Of a stretch of DNA of 64,000 nt, positions 48,883 to 60,780 are shown in pieces (the stretch's first letter is position 1; each line of letters begins with the position of its first letter). The notes under the pieces are model-generated. The model ran no database searches and was not told the origin of the DNA. It saw only the letters and a list, made by a program, of their open reading frames with translations. The translations under genes and the position numbers were made by a program. The stretch comes from Eumeta japonica (taxonomy: Eukaryota; Arthropoda; Insecta; Lepidoptera; Psychidae), in NCBI GenBank assembly GCA_005406025.1, contig BGZK01000209.1:310001-374000 (forward strand), in the 5' to 3' direction.

Positions 48883-49439
48883 AAAGTGTTTAGCGTGATT
48901 ATCAAAATCTAACAATTCGTTGCTGGATGCTGGCTCATTGTACAAAACACTCTAATCGCTTCGCTCGTCAGACGTGTTGGCGCTACAAGGACATCGATAT
49001 TATAATGTGTATAATCCGTGTCCGTATACATTGTGACGTGATGCTGCCGTCCATGCCTGATCTTTGTATTTAAGCATTTTCGACGTTTGGCGTTGAGATA
49101 GTTATTTCATTAGCGATTTAACTACTTCCTGTGCTTCTGTACTCGGGTCTTAAGCCTACTCACAGAGTAAGGTAGAAATATTTTATTTGAATATACGTAT
49201 ATTTAAGAGTTTTTTCCTCATTCGTACGATATCCTAGCGCACGATATAGGATATATGTAGTATACATAGTAATCATATCAACACAGATCTGGGTTTAATC
49301 TTGGTACAAGATTTTGAGCCAGCTGACTGTATAGTTAAATCAAAGATGGCATAATGGTACTACAATGGGAACATGTGCATTGATACATTTTCCCAACGTG
49401 CAAACTTGTGTTCCAATCTGCATTTGAATGATAGTGGAA

Positions 49440-49520
49440 AATTGGTGTAGGCCCGGCTCGAATCTGCATCTCCTGCGTCTTAGATAGGTGTATTGATCAT
49501 TAGTTGCGGCTGCCTCATTT
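49440..49520 (-). mobile_element. tRNA-derived SINE head
   Basis: The minus strand reads CCGCAACTAATG...CACCTATCTAAGACGCAGG and then AGATTCGAGCCGGG, which resembles a tRNA B box followed by an acceptor-side sequence. The head does not fold into a full tRNA. SINE origin is likely, family unknown. Confidence 0.5.
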
Positions 49521-52500
49521 ATATTTAACATAAAGTAATCACACTAATATCAATTCCCTTGATTTATATTAATTTCATTTAAAAATTTTAATAGCTAATT
49601 TATCATGGGAGTTTGAAGTCCCTTTATTTATGTGAGGACCTTTCATAAATGGTCGTTTTCACCCCAATGTCCTTCTCTCTCACAGCTATGCAACGTTCGC
49701 TACGCTGTATTGTTTTGTATATTATGAGGTATGCGAAAACAAGATCCCGGGGAACCCTGCCCGACCCTCGTTACTGCAAACGCGGTAATAAAGAGTCAGA
49801 TAAATTGACATTAATTTACGTCACGTTGGGATAAAATCAGGATACTAGAGCTTTAACGACGTAACGTGCGAATTGTGAGAAGACGGGCATCGAAAGTTTT
49901 ATTCATAGTCAAAGCGAATGATATACAGCGTTATATCGAATTATTAAAAAAAATACACGAAAATACAAAAAGGCTTAAATCTCAAAGTAAAAATTAAAAT
50001 GAATGTAGTTAATAGTAACAGAGTTACAGAAGTTTTAAGTTACGGGATGATAATAATATTTACCAATTTAAGATCATAGCCAGCTGAAAAGACAAAGGAT
50101 TCAGTTCTTTTATTTGTTCAGAAAATTATAAATTTTCCTTAAGAGAAATAATTTTATTTAAATTAAACACCTGAAATACTGCATTCTGAAAGCACTTATC
50201 TTTTTATACCGGTCGCTTGTGAAACAGTTGGCGCATGAGGCAGTGAGACAAATTCCTCCATAAGAGAGTTGTATAGGAGACTAAAAGACAAAGGGGGCGA
50301 CCTCCGCTTCTTATCTGTTCCAAGCCCTGTCTGTCGCCATCCAACGCAGCAATGCTGCTAGTGTAATGGGGACGTTTGGTGCAGGCCAGACTAGATTCTG
50401 ATGGGGCATTTTTGTAACATAATGTCATTTTTAGGTCATTGCTTATTTGATTTTAAATTTATTTATATCTTTTAGCTAAATCGTTTACTTTATAGTCCGA
50501 TGTGTATATACAGATTTCGTATTGTATAAAATTACATTATTCTTCAAGTTTCATATTTATTCAATTTCATTATTTATATTTTTAGCTACGTCATTTAATT
50601 TGTAGTCTATTTTTATCAAAACTTTATACACCTATGGAATTAAAGAATTTAGTTATTTATTATAATAATATAAATATTTTATATATCATTTTAGCAAAAA
50701 TATACAAATGTATTTAATAAATGGTCCGCAAAATTAATCGATTATGAATTTTTAACATCGCAATGGTTAATACAAAAGTTACGACAATTTTTTTTTCATT
50801 TTCTATACTCTTATTCTCGGTTCTTTTTAATTATTATGACATCACGAGCAATGTCGTTGCAACAGAAAAATTTCGGACTAGTTACATCCTTTGCCAGGTC
50901 TGGCTGCGGCACCACTCTCTCATCTACACTAGGTGGCGGCCGAACGCGCTTCTCATGAGGGAGTCCACTCAGTAATCCCCTGATCTTGCGGTCAGTATGA
51001 AGCCGCATTATAGTAATTATAGTAATTGGTTGGTAACATGATATCTTGAAAAAATGATTCATGTATTATTGAAAATTATTTTTCGTAACGAAGAATATTT
51101 TTTTTTATAAAAAATGTTTTTTATTTAATTAATACTAGGAGTAATGCATTTTTTTATTGAAGACAGTTATTAACAGTACCACTTTTAGTTGTTGAAACAT
51201 TTCGACTTGTGTTCATTTTGGAGCTCGAGCTCATCATTTAAAAAAAGTATGAGCGGTTCAGCTGTTGAACTGAAGTTTACATTAAAATCACCACTTAAAA
51301 TCGAAGGAAAAGAGTGATAGGTATTTTTTTCTAAAGAGCGGAACCACTTTCGGTTTCTAGTATAAACACGAAATGCAGAATATCTATTATTTATTATAAT
51401 TATCTTGCATCATGCAAGAGCCAAAATGGTCGTATAAATACGATTTAAATAATACCGTTGGCAATACCGATTGATAGTACTAACTTCTCGGAAAATGGGT
51501 TTGTACTATTTGACCGGTAACTCTAGCACCGCGCGCGTTATCGCGGCATCCTGTTCGTAGCTTTTGTCCCTTTTCATGAAATCGCTCACATAGATTGTAG
51601 AAAGCGAGAGGAAAGATGTTATACAACAAAAAATATTTTATATATTTTTCAAGCTGTATAAACGTATTTCACGTTTTTCTTTAAGCTTTTTGAAAATTTT
51701 AGGTATATACCACAGGAATACTTAAAAAATCATCATTTCTATTCGGCCTTTTTCCGAGGTAGAAGAAAATTATTTCAATTACTTTTTTCATATAATTCAA
51801 GTTGCTTTAAAATATTCGGAAACGGTATACGGTACCAAAAATTTCTGTACTTCTACTAAATTACTGAATTAAAGAGCTATTTGGTTAAATAACAAGATAT
51901 GGGTTTGTATTTACATTTTATGAAACAATCTGTTATAAAAGAAAATCAATTATATAATTATTAAGTATTGTTTATATAGTTTGGCATAATTACATGACTT
52001 TATTATTTCTGGTATATTTATCATCAAAAACACTGAAATATTCCTAATACGTTAAAAAATAGTAATAGTAAACTCAATCTTTTACATTTAACTTTATATA
52101 AAAATATAGTTTAAAACATTATGCATTACGCATATTTTCGCTCGCAATGAAAATTCATATTGTTCTACTAATTTGGAAAGAGTTGCTCACTTTACAAAAA
52201 CTTTCTGTCGGAAAATCGCGTTTGACGCACTCAATATACTTATGTACTCAGTTACTAAAATAACAACCTTTAATTACGGAATTACTCCGAAAATATACCC
52301 CAACGTTCATATTTGTCAAAATACGTATTCCTTTTTGTAACATGATAGAGGAAGAGATTGAGTTAAAAAGAAATACGAAATTAACTAGTTGAAAATTCTT
52401 GTGAAATGTGTTACGGTAACAGTGCTTACCGACGGGAGAACGACACGTCTTTACATAAAACAGAGTTTTATATAAAGACGTAAGTTTTAACGGTTGTTAT

Positions 52501-55500
52501 ATTAGTACTAAAATATATGTCGTATACACATATACATACCGTATTATTTTTATCAAGATTATCTAATAAACTGTAATGGACATTGGCACCTGTCCTACGA
52601 CATTGTTGATTTCCGCCGGCTTTCGGGCCACTTCGAGCAATGATTTATACCAACAGCCGGCCGCAGACACGTCTACGGCGGCGTGACGTCGCGATGTAAT
52701 GGCCGACCTAGGGATGGGACTCCTTTGCTGATTGAGATTACAATGTAAATGATAGCGATTGACCATACAAAGGTTGATAAGGTTGAACATTTTTAAAACG
52801 GATTTAAAAAGGACCTAATTGAAACCAACAGTCAATAACCTGTACAGGCAGTTTAGGCGTTTCCTTAAAACACAAATTGATACCGTGTAGAAATTCATCG
52901 TGATATCATGCACATGCGCATGCATAGAAACGATTTTAAAAAACTACAATAAAAATATTACTTTAGAAAATAATACCGCTCTTTTCGTGAACTCTGACAT
53001 TGAAACACGGATCTGCTCTATCAAAAAGTAAATTTTCAGCGCATGCGACTACCTACCTATCTTGGTTTATTTATACCTCGTAACCGTGCGAGGCGCGGCG
53101 CGGTTCGATCACAGAGGTTAAAAATAATAAAACCGTAGGGTTGTAGTGAGTGGCGAGGACATAGATAATCGTTGGTAAAAAAAAATACGACATAATACAC
53201 CTTTCTAATGGCATTTTTTTTTTCTTGTGAACTCGATGTTTCTTTTAGTATTATAAATATTGTTTAGATATTTTAATAAATACTTTCTTTTCTTTTTAGA
53301 TATCTATTCAAAATTACATATTCAAAAAGCCCATATCTATCTCGGGTTGAAATGATTTTTTAAATGCTAATTATTCCTTTTGTTTGTTATTTAAATAATA
53401 ATGTGCATTGACTTTTTAATGATCATATATTTTTTTAATAAGCAAATGAGACCACAAGTTGCACCTTCAAATTACTAATAATTTGTAAAACATATTTCTA
53501 GGGTAGTCATGCTATTTTTGAAAATTGGTTTAAATAATATTTTAAAGAACAAACTGTGTTTATTTTGATTGTTTGTTTACAAATTGTGTGTGATAGAGAT
53601 ATTAGACGAGAGTAAATACGGGAAATAAAGTAAGTGAGGCCATATCACTTGTTGTTATGAATGGTGAAAGTATCTATTTTACGACAACAGAGTTTGGTTG
53701 TCCTTAACGGGACTTCAGGTCTCTACGTACCGCAGTAAAAGGAAAAATTTATGTGAATTTATAAATACTAGAAAATCGAAGCAAAAAGAAAATTAATAGA
53801 TATTAAAATATTCTTCTTGGAGGTGCACCTAACAGAACACAAGTACAATTATTTTTTTAACAAATGTAGAAAGTATGAAGTGTGGCAAAGCGGACCGTGA
53901 CAAAACAAATTGTAACTTCGGAGCGACACACGAGTTGTTATTGGTGAAGAATCTTAAAATAGCAAACAACGATAAAATTTAGGCGATACACTGACTTAAT
54001 TAATTAGAAGTTCACACCTTTATCATACGTTTCTTAAAGACTTTAAATGCACAAGTTGCGCTGCTAATTTGTTATGGAAATTGTACGTAACTAAACACTC
54101 CTGGTAACATAATATCGTTGTTTATTTGTTTAACTGAATTACAAAAAACATATTCAGTTTAAATTCATCAATTCCTTGTGTAACTTCGTGTAGCTTTTTA
54201 TTATTGCCAATTTAGGGCATGTAGTTTCTTCAAGGGATTCTCACGTGATACTATTTTAAATGATAATTTTGAATTAATGCATAATATCAGATTGATGTCA
54301 ATAAAAATTGGCTTAATTTTTGACCTATTTTTTGCATTATAAATTCCAGATTTTTACACTATATTAGTTCTATTACTCAGTTTTATCATGGAATTCTGAA
54401 TTACATAAAATAAATGAGATACATAGTTTAATACAGTACTAATAGTTCCTATTTTACACCGTTGCAACGATTTTCGGACTACCTTCACAGCGGCAGAATT
54501 TCTTTACAGGAAGCAATCATTTGTAGTAAGTAATATTTTTTTGCAAAAGTTAAAAATGCATTAACAATTTAAGATTTCAAAATTATAAGCGCAAAGAATA
54601 ACAAAATTCATCAATTAATTCGGAACTTAAATAACAATTCAATGAATAAATATTTCAATAATGTTTATTGTAGAAAATTGAAGAATTTCTCAGCCTTGTT
54701 ATTCAATAGGCTTATTAGTTAAGAGTTTCCAGACATAGTAAAAACTAGCAAAACAAAAGCTCATTTCGTCAAGTAGTTCAAGCGTTATATTTTTATCATC
54801 CGAACACACGAACTACAGACTAATTGACGTCCAACAAATTATTTCCTTAATCAATTTTTTTACTACAATATTATGTATGAATATTCTGTATAAAATTATG
54901 TATTTTATAGAATATTAGTTAATTGTTAAATACAGAGGTTTAAAAGTGAGCGCTTTCCTTTTTTTTTATATTATTTTGTGAGAATAAAGCACACCCTCTT
55001 GGAGGCGTGCAATATTAAGCAAGGGATATATATTAAAACTTTTACATTAACTTTAATGTGATATCACACGCTCAACATTAGTTACCAATAGTGGCACAAT
55101 ATCGATTGTTCGGCCCATAAATAAAAAGGCATACGACTACGCGACTCGACATCATCACTTAAATCAATATACACCGACGGTCTCAAGAGTGATCCGTAGT
55201 CACGCGAGCTACTATCGTGACCGCGTTCATAGATTATTCTATCGATATATTCGTACGGGCAACGGCACTATTCCGGTAATACGGTCAGTAGTTTTAATGC
55301 GACGTGCACCGCGCGCCCGGCCGGTAGTCCCCGCATAGGAACGTGTCGGGCGCGCAGCGTCCGTATCGTCACGTGAATTATTCCACAATCTAATGCTAAT
55401 TTTATGGTGCGAAAGTAAAGTACAATGTATTTTTAACTTTGACATTTAACTTATATTGCAATATAAGCAATAATTACAGGCAAAGTCGAGCTTTTGTCGA

Positions 55501-56160
55501 TCTCTTAAAATGTATTTCAAAGTAGGTATGCAAGCAATTGGAAAATAAATTTTCAATATGCGTCATCTTTGCAGATGGTTAGCTTTTTTAAACACTTTCT
55601 TATATTGAGATTAGCATAACATAAATACATGCATTTGTGCAGAATTCATATTATGGATGAAATAAATATATTTCATGAATATTTTAGGAATTGATGAATT
55701 TTTAGGACTAAACTTGGTATGTTATATTTGGATACTGGTATTTGAAAGTGACAGATGTCTTTCTTTGTATGCTATTAATACACGGCGTGTAAATATTAAT
55801 ATAATACGACAAGGTGAGGGTACATAGATATTATTTAAACAATAGCAGAGAATTATAAACGAAGGATTATAATTTATAAATCACATATGGCACTTTTTTG
55901 TAAGACAACAAGGAATTCGGTTTAATAATCATGAGAATTGTCCTGATTTGTAAATATGGATAAGTGTGCAGCAGTGATGTGGGAATTTGACTGTTTCAAA
56001 TCACATCGATCAAAGAAGAAACAACGTTTAAAGTAGAAAACTGGTTGAGTTATCTCTCCTAGAAAGTTTTTGAGTTCCTCGGGGAAGTGTACTTGGCGTA
56101 ATCTTGTTTTTATTATAATATTAAGCACCTCTGTAAGGCTAATATACCCTAATTGAATAA
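49521..56160. other. Long AT-rich non-coding stretch
   Basis: No gene can be supported. It contains a 17-bp hairpin with one mismatch at 52445-52481, GC-richer patches near 52580-52700 and 55250-55380, and two segments (50230-50420 and 50850-51000) with less AT bias whose frames are interrupted and unrecognised; they may be transposon debris. Confidence 0.45.
52445..52481. repeat. 17-bp hairpin, one mismatch
   Basis: ACGTCTTTACATAAAAC (52445-52461) pairs with 52465-52481 over 17 positions with a single mismatch and a 3-nt loop AGA. Confidence 0.75.
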
Positions 56161-56164
56161 ATTA

Positions 56165-56700
56165 GGATTTGCGGACGATAAAACGTTGATATTTCACACT
56201 CGAATTTCGGAACAAGTCAAAGTGGTAACTGAAAATGGCATAAAAAGAGTATTACTTTAATGGCCAGCAAAATAAATTATTTAAAATTTGTTATATCTGG
56301 TCAAACAGCTCCGAAACTAGAATTAAACCTAAAAACACAGGAGTGTGAGCTATCGCCTGACAACGATTGAAGCTATCCTCTTAAATGTTAATTAAGTGAA
56401 TTATCAAAGAGCAATTATCGATAACCACTTTGGTTTGAAAAAATAAATTGCTCACTTTAACTTGAAGATAGGAGAACTCACATTTATGTTTAAAAAGCTT
56501 GGAAGATTAGGCGATGTGAGTACTATCAAGGTATTGTACTCTTTACCACGGAAATCTGTTTTTACGGTACTGTTGAACGGGATGTTGTACCTAAGCAGAC
56601 TAAAATTACATAAAGGTGCATTTTGAAGATTGCTTTCAGACTCAGATTGTATCCTATCGATATGCCGTGTAAAGAAGTTGAAATCCTTAAGTCCGACAAT
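56165..56700 (+). pseudogene. Degraded non-LTR reverse transcriptase relic
   Basis: A frame starting at GGATTTGCGGACGATAAAACG reads GFADDKTLIF, matching the F/YADD catalytic box of reverse transcriptase, followed by a hydrophilic region consistent with the segment after it and then several stops and frame changes, with scattered fragments such as IDNHFGL. The alignment is short and I judge it by the motif and its context, so the class is uncertain. It is certainly non-functional. Confidence 0.45.
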
Positions 56701-57253
56701 TATATCTTACGATATCTAAGCGATTCCAAAAAGTTGCAGGGAATAGATACAGTTAAATCAACGAAATGAGGAAAACAAACAACCCTTAAATAGCTAGTAG
56801 GTACTGACAACATCTTATTTATTTGCACATTTAACAGTTATCTTAATGTTGGATCCATTGCATTTAAAAAAAAATGAACGATGTGCTAATAATATAGAAT
56901 TGAAAGTAAGAGTTTCAAAAGAAAAATAGCTCATAACAAAAAAGGATGAGGATACGGAAGTTCCTAGCGAGTCACTTTCTGAGTCAGAGTCGAGAGCTTC
57001 ATTCCTTTCACGTGTATCTTTGTTTATTATGAACATCACTTAGCATCGCGTATGTCGGATGACATACAATGTTACGGCAAAACAAGAATTACAATATACA
57101 ACACAAAGACAATTATATGCATTTCAATCAGCATTGAAATTATTTTTATTTAGTATATTGTTATTATTTTAAATATATAATACAGCACACGTTGGGGCAA
57201 CGTAAGGATTGAAGACCTAGTGATTACTTAATCTGTTTCATAACATCCACTTC

Positions 57254-58300
57254 TTAGGATACCAGTATGCAGCAGTGAGACACGTTAGTTAGTCTCACGT
57301 ATAGGTGGGTCAATCTGAAAGTCCTTAGAAAATCAAAAACTAAGCAAACTAGCAAGTTATTTTTATTATTTTTTGAAAATAGTGTTGAAATTAATACATC
57401 ACTGCTTTCAATGGAACCACTGAGAGAAACATTTTGGCCACTCGTACTTGGGATCGCTTCGACGGCCTTTTTATATGCAGCCACCGCTTCCTCGGAGTCC
57501 GTAAAGCACTTTCCTCAAAGTTTTCCTTTTATTTTAGAAAATACGCATGTTCGCATAATTTGCATGGTGCGAGGTCGGAGCTGTAAGACGGGTAAAACCA
57601 GTATTTCTATACCTAATGTCCCTAAATAATTAGTTATTATTTGGCGCTATGTCGGGGAAGCGTTATCGTGATGAAGGAGATTCCTATTGCGAGGTTATTT
57701 TTCCCAAACTAAGAGGTAAACAATTGTTAGTGTACCAGTCTGCAGTGACTGTTTTTTTTTATTTATTTTTTAAAACAGTTTTTGCATAACGACCTGCCGT
57801 TTCAAAGGAAGAGGCCATCATCTTTTCTCCGACGCTTCGACGCTTTTGCTTTAGTAGGCAACTCCTCGAAAGAAAACACCCTCTAAGGAGATTTAATTTC
57901 GGGATCGTAACAGTAAATTTAGCTTTCGTCACCTATGTCGCATACAGCATTTGAGATACCAGCGGCAAATCTTTGCATCATTTCGCAGCACCAATTAACA
58001 TGACGGAATTTTTGAACTTTTGTCAAATTATAAGGTATCCACAGAGTACAAAACTTCCTGATTGCTAAACGTTCATGAAGGATTGTGTGCATTTGACTCA
58101 TGCTGATGCCTAAGTTTGTCCGAATCTGCTGGTAGGTCACTTTTTGTCAGTCTGTCAGTCAGTCATGAGCCACACAGCACTGATTTTGTCTTCGGTCGTT
58201 ACCATAGTAAAACGTCCCTTATGCAGATCGTCAGTCAGATTAGTATGACCACATTTGAAATCATTAAACCTATTATAAACAGTGGAAAAGTATGAAGCTT
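57254..58300 (-). pseudogene. mariner-like transposase relic
   Basis: On the minus strand the order of parts is that of a Tc1/mariner-superfamily transposase. The helix-turn-helix part reads TTEDKISAVWLMTD and, further on, TYQQIRTNLGISMSQMHTILHE; the WIPYNLT linker follows. The three acidic catalytic sites are recognisable: GDES (near 57925), LLHHDNAS (near 57685) and SSDLAPC (near 57575), as in DD34D mariners. A C-terminal AAYKKAVEAIPS lies at 57440-57484. The parts are in different frames with several stops and a T-rich insertion near 57750, so the copy is dead. Terminal inverted repeats were not identified with confidence. Confidence 0.82.
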
Positions 58301-60433
58301 CATAATGAAAGGCCAACCAAAATCATAACTTCCCCTCCCACATCACGCCTCGCCCTATTGCAAATCTACGCGTGTTTACATTTCAAACGCATTTTTTTAG
58401 ATTAGGGTATTCCAGAGTACAATAAAACTTGTTAGATTTCTGTTAAATTTGACGTGTTTAAATGTTGTGTTTTATAAATAAATTATGACTTATTTACATT
58501 CGATGAACATTCGAGACCACCAGTCAAGCAATATACATACAAGGCTGACCCCGATTCCCATATAATAAGACTAAAATAAAACTAACCGGTCAGCCTTACC
58601 TAGGTTAGCTTTATTTCTGTAATCTATGCGTTCACAAGTCAAGTGCGATCAACCAGAAGTGGCGAGCGGTTCCATAGTGAGTTATTCTATCTCTGTGTAG
58701 CTGAATAAATCCTCACTGCTTTTCTGCATTTTTACTTTTCACTCAGTCTCAATACTCGAACCCTCTACAGGGTCATTTAGTAACACTACTACAGTTTATA
58801 TTCATTTGCTATGAAATCATATCATCCACAATATATGTTATAATTTGTTCTAGAACAATGTTCTCCCCAGCGTCTATTCCCGTCTGCCCGACCAAGATCC
58901 AGGGCGTGTCGGCGGACGCGGTCATCGATTGCGTTGCAACACACCGTAGTTTATAATCGCGTAAGCGGCGTTGTTAGGGGACTAAAATTTCCGTTATGAG
59001 CTCTGATGATAGATATGTGGTGAGATATTGCGTACGAGTATTTAAAATGAATCATTTATGTTGAAAGAAGTTTATTAAGATAAAATTAAATTATATTATG
59101 TTATAATTTAACACGTATTTATTACAAAAAAAATTGGGCCATGTGGTCAACTAGAAAACAAAATCTGATATACAAAAAGCATTGATATTTTTAAGCAAAA
59201 CATTTTTTTGAATGTACAATAAAAAACAGACATTAAGTTTTATTTATTTGATGGCTAAATCAATGGCTATGTTGTTCATAAATGTATTTTAAAATATAAG
59301 AAAAATGTTCTGACGTCTTTGCACTTTAACGCCTAATTATCGTGGAAAGTATTCTTCAAATTATAATTGATTAATCAAAAAAATACAGTCTCGTCCAAGA
59401 ATTTTAGCACAACGTATTAGGTTAAATGTATTAGAATCTCATACTGTTTCTAATAATGTCATAACATGTAGTTCAAATGGCTTTCCTTCAAATAAATACA
59501 TGTAAATAACGATTATGGATTATTTAAGTATTGACTTTGTGTACAGAATGTTATGTAAAATGTTTACAAATTGCTTATACTCAGAAATGAAAACAATTTA
59601 TTTGTACTGTAAAATTTCGATCACTGAATTTTAATAAAAATGGAATGAATCGTTAAACTTATGAATAATTTCATCAGTAAGTCAACGGAAAACAAATACC
59701 TGTCTCATACCGTTTATATTTTTCATGATATTATTTAGTCATGATATTAATTACTACACTGCTGAGGCATACCCTGCAACAATCTTTATATTTCAATCTA
59801 ACCGTTTTCCGTCTCTTAGTTGTGCACAAATTAAAGTTTAACAATGATTGTTTGCGATCCCAAATAGTTAAATACCGGTCTCGATGCCTATTTGGAACTC
59901 CCTAGAATAAGCTATCTAGGTTATACTTCAAGATATTTTCTACTTACATTTCAAATATTAAACAAGACAAACAGACAGAAACCCAATTTTATTATTTGCA
60001 AATTTCCTACGGTGTACCAGTGAGAGTTGACGGCTGCTAACCACAACCAGCACTGTCTTCAATACAGTGACAACGTAGGAAACCGACAGATTATGGCATT
60101 ATTTAGTACGGAATGAACGATGTCTAATTTGACATAAGTTAAAAACTTGTAGCCAAGATTCTAATTCGAAACCTTCTGGTTCAAAGGCAAAAAACCTTCC
60201 AGCATTCGGCGACCATCGCTTTTCTCATAATAACAAGCAGATATAAAGGAAACTTAATTAATTCATAAGTAGAAACGAGATCTAACGACACAATAAGCTA
60301 ATTAGGGCTATGCATACTGATATCGACAGGCATATCACGTGATTTAACGAGAACGCGCCACAAGCGGTCCGTCGGCGATGCGCCACAACTCCTTCAACCA
60401 GAGTACAAAGTCCAGACGGGCGTTCGCACTTCA

Positions 60434-60441
60434 TGACGTCA
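60434..60441. promoter_or_regulatory. Consensus CRE (TGACGTCA)
   Basis: Perfect eight-base palindrome TGACGTCA, the full CREB/ATF site, within a GC-richer patch (60350-60450). Isolated sites occur by chance about once per 65 kb in random sequence, so the island context is the only support. Confidence 0.4.
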
Positions 60442-60515
60442 GCGTCTCCTCTTGCATGCTTATTACATATTGTAATGGTGAATCGTAGGAATCATGTTAC
60501 ACTCAGGTCAGGTTG

Positions 60516-60558
60516 ATATAAACAATATGAACAGTTTAGCTGTTCATATTGTTTATAT
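60516..60558. repeat. Perfect 19-bp hairpin, 5-nt loop
   Basis: ATATAAACAATATGAACAG (60516-60534) is exactly complementary to 60540-60558, with loop TTTAG. Beyond one mismatch and a G-T pair, pairing continues for four more bases (AGGT against ACCT) to about 60510-60564. Confidence 0.85.
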
Positions 60559-60639
60559 AGACCTAAGAATAACAGTCACTTATAATTTTGTGCCTAGAAT
60601 ATCTTAATAAGTTTTGTGTGTGGTCAATTGTGAACTAGA

Positions 60640-60780
60640 AGATTTCGCGGCCGCAGGGGGATGAGAGGGGGAGAGGGTTCGGCGTGCGCGGGCGTGCGCG
60701 CAGCGCGGCTCGGATTGTTCGCGCGCTGTTGAAAACCGTTCGAGTTAATTTCGCATAACAATGGCGCGCGCAGCGTGAAC
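60640..60780. promoter_or_regulatory. CpG-rich island
   Basis: About 140 bases with dense CpG (GCGCGC runs, GCGGCCGC at 60647) and a purine-rich GGGGGATGAGAGGGGGAGAGG run. It could be a promoter or a conserved regulatory block. No TATA box, initiator and open frame combination was found beside it. Confidence 0.3.

Larger units (their letters stand above)
43626..49430. other. Non-coding stretch
   Basis: No supportable gene. A GC-richer region at 45060-45460 carries several GATA-type sites, a smaller one is at 45880-46120, and a 12-bp hairpin sits at 48852-48882. The 115-codon minus-strand frame at 48119-48466 and the frames around 45889-46167 show no domain and are not called. Confidence 0.45.

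Noticed and set aside
50204..50428. Segment that translates on the plus strand to a fragment containing VAIQRSNAASVMGTF
   Set aside because: It felt like the end of a transposon protein, but I could not name the family and the frame is interrupted, so it is left as possible debris.
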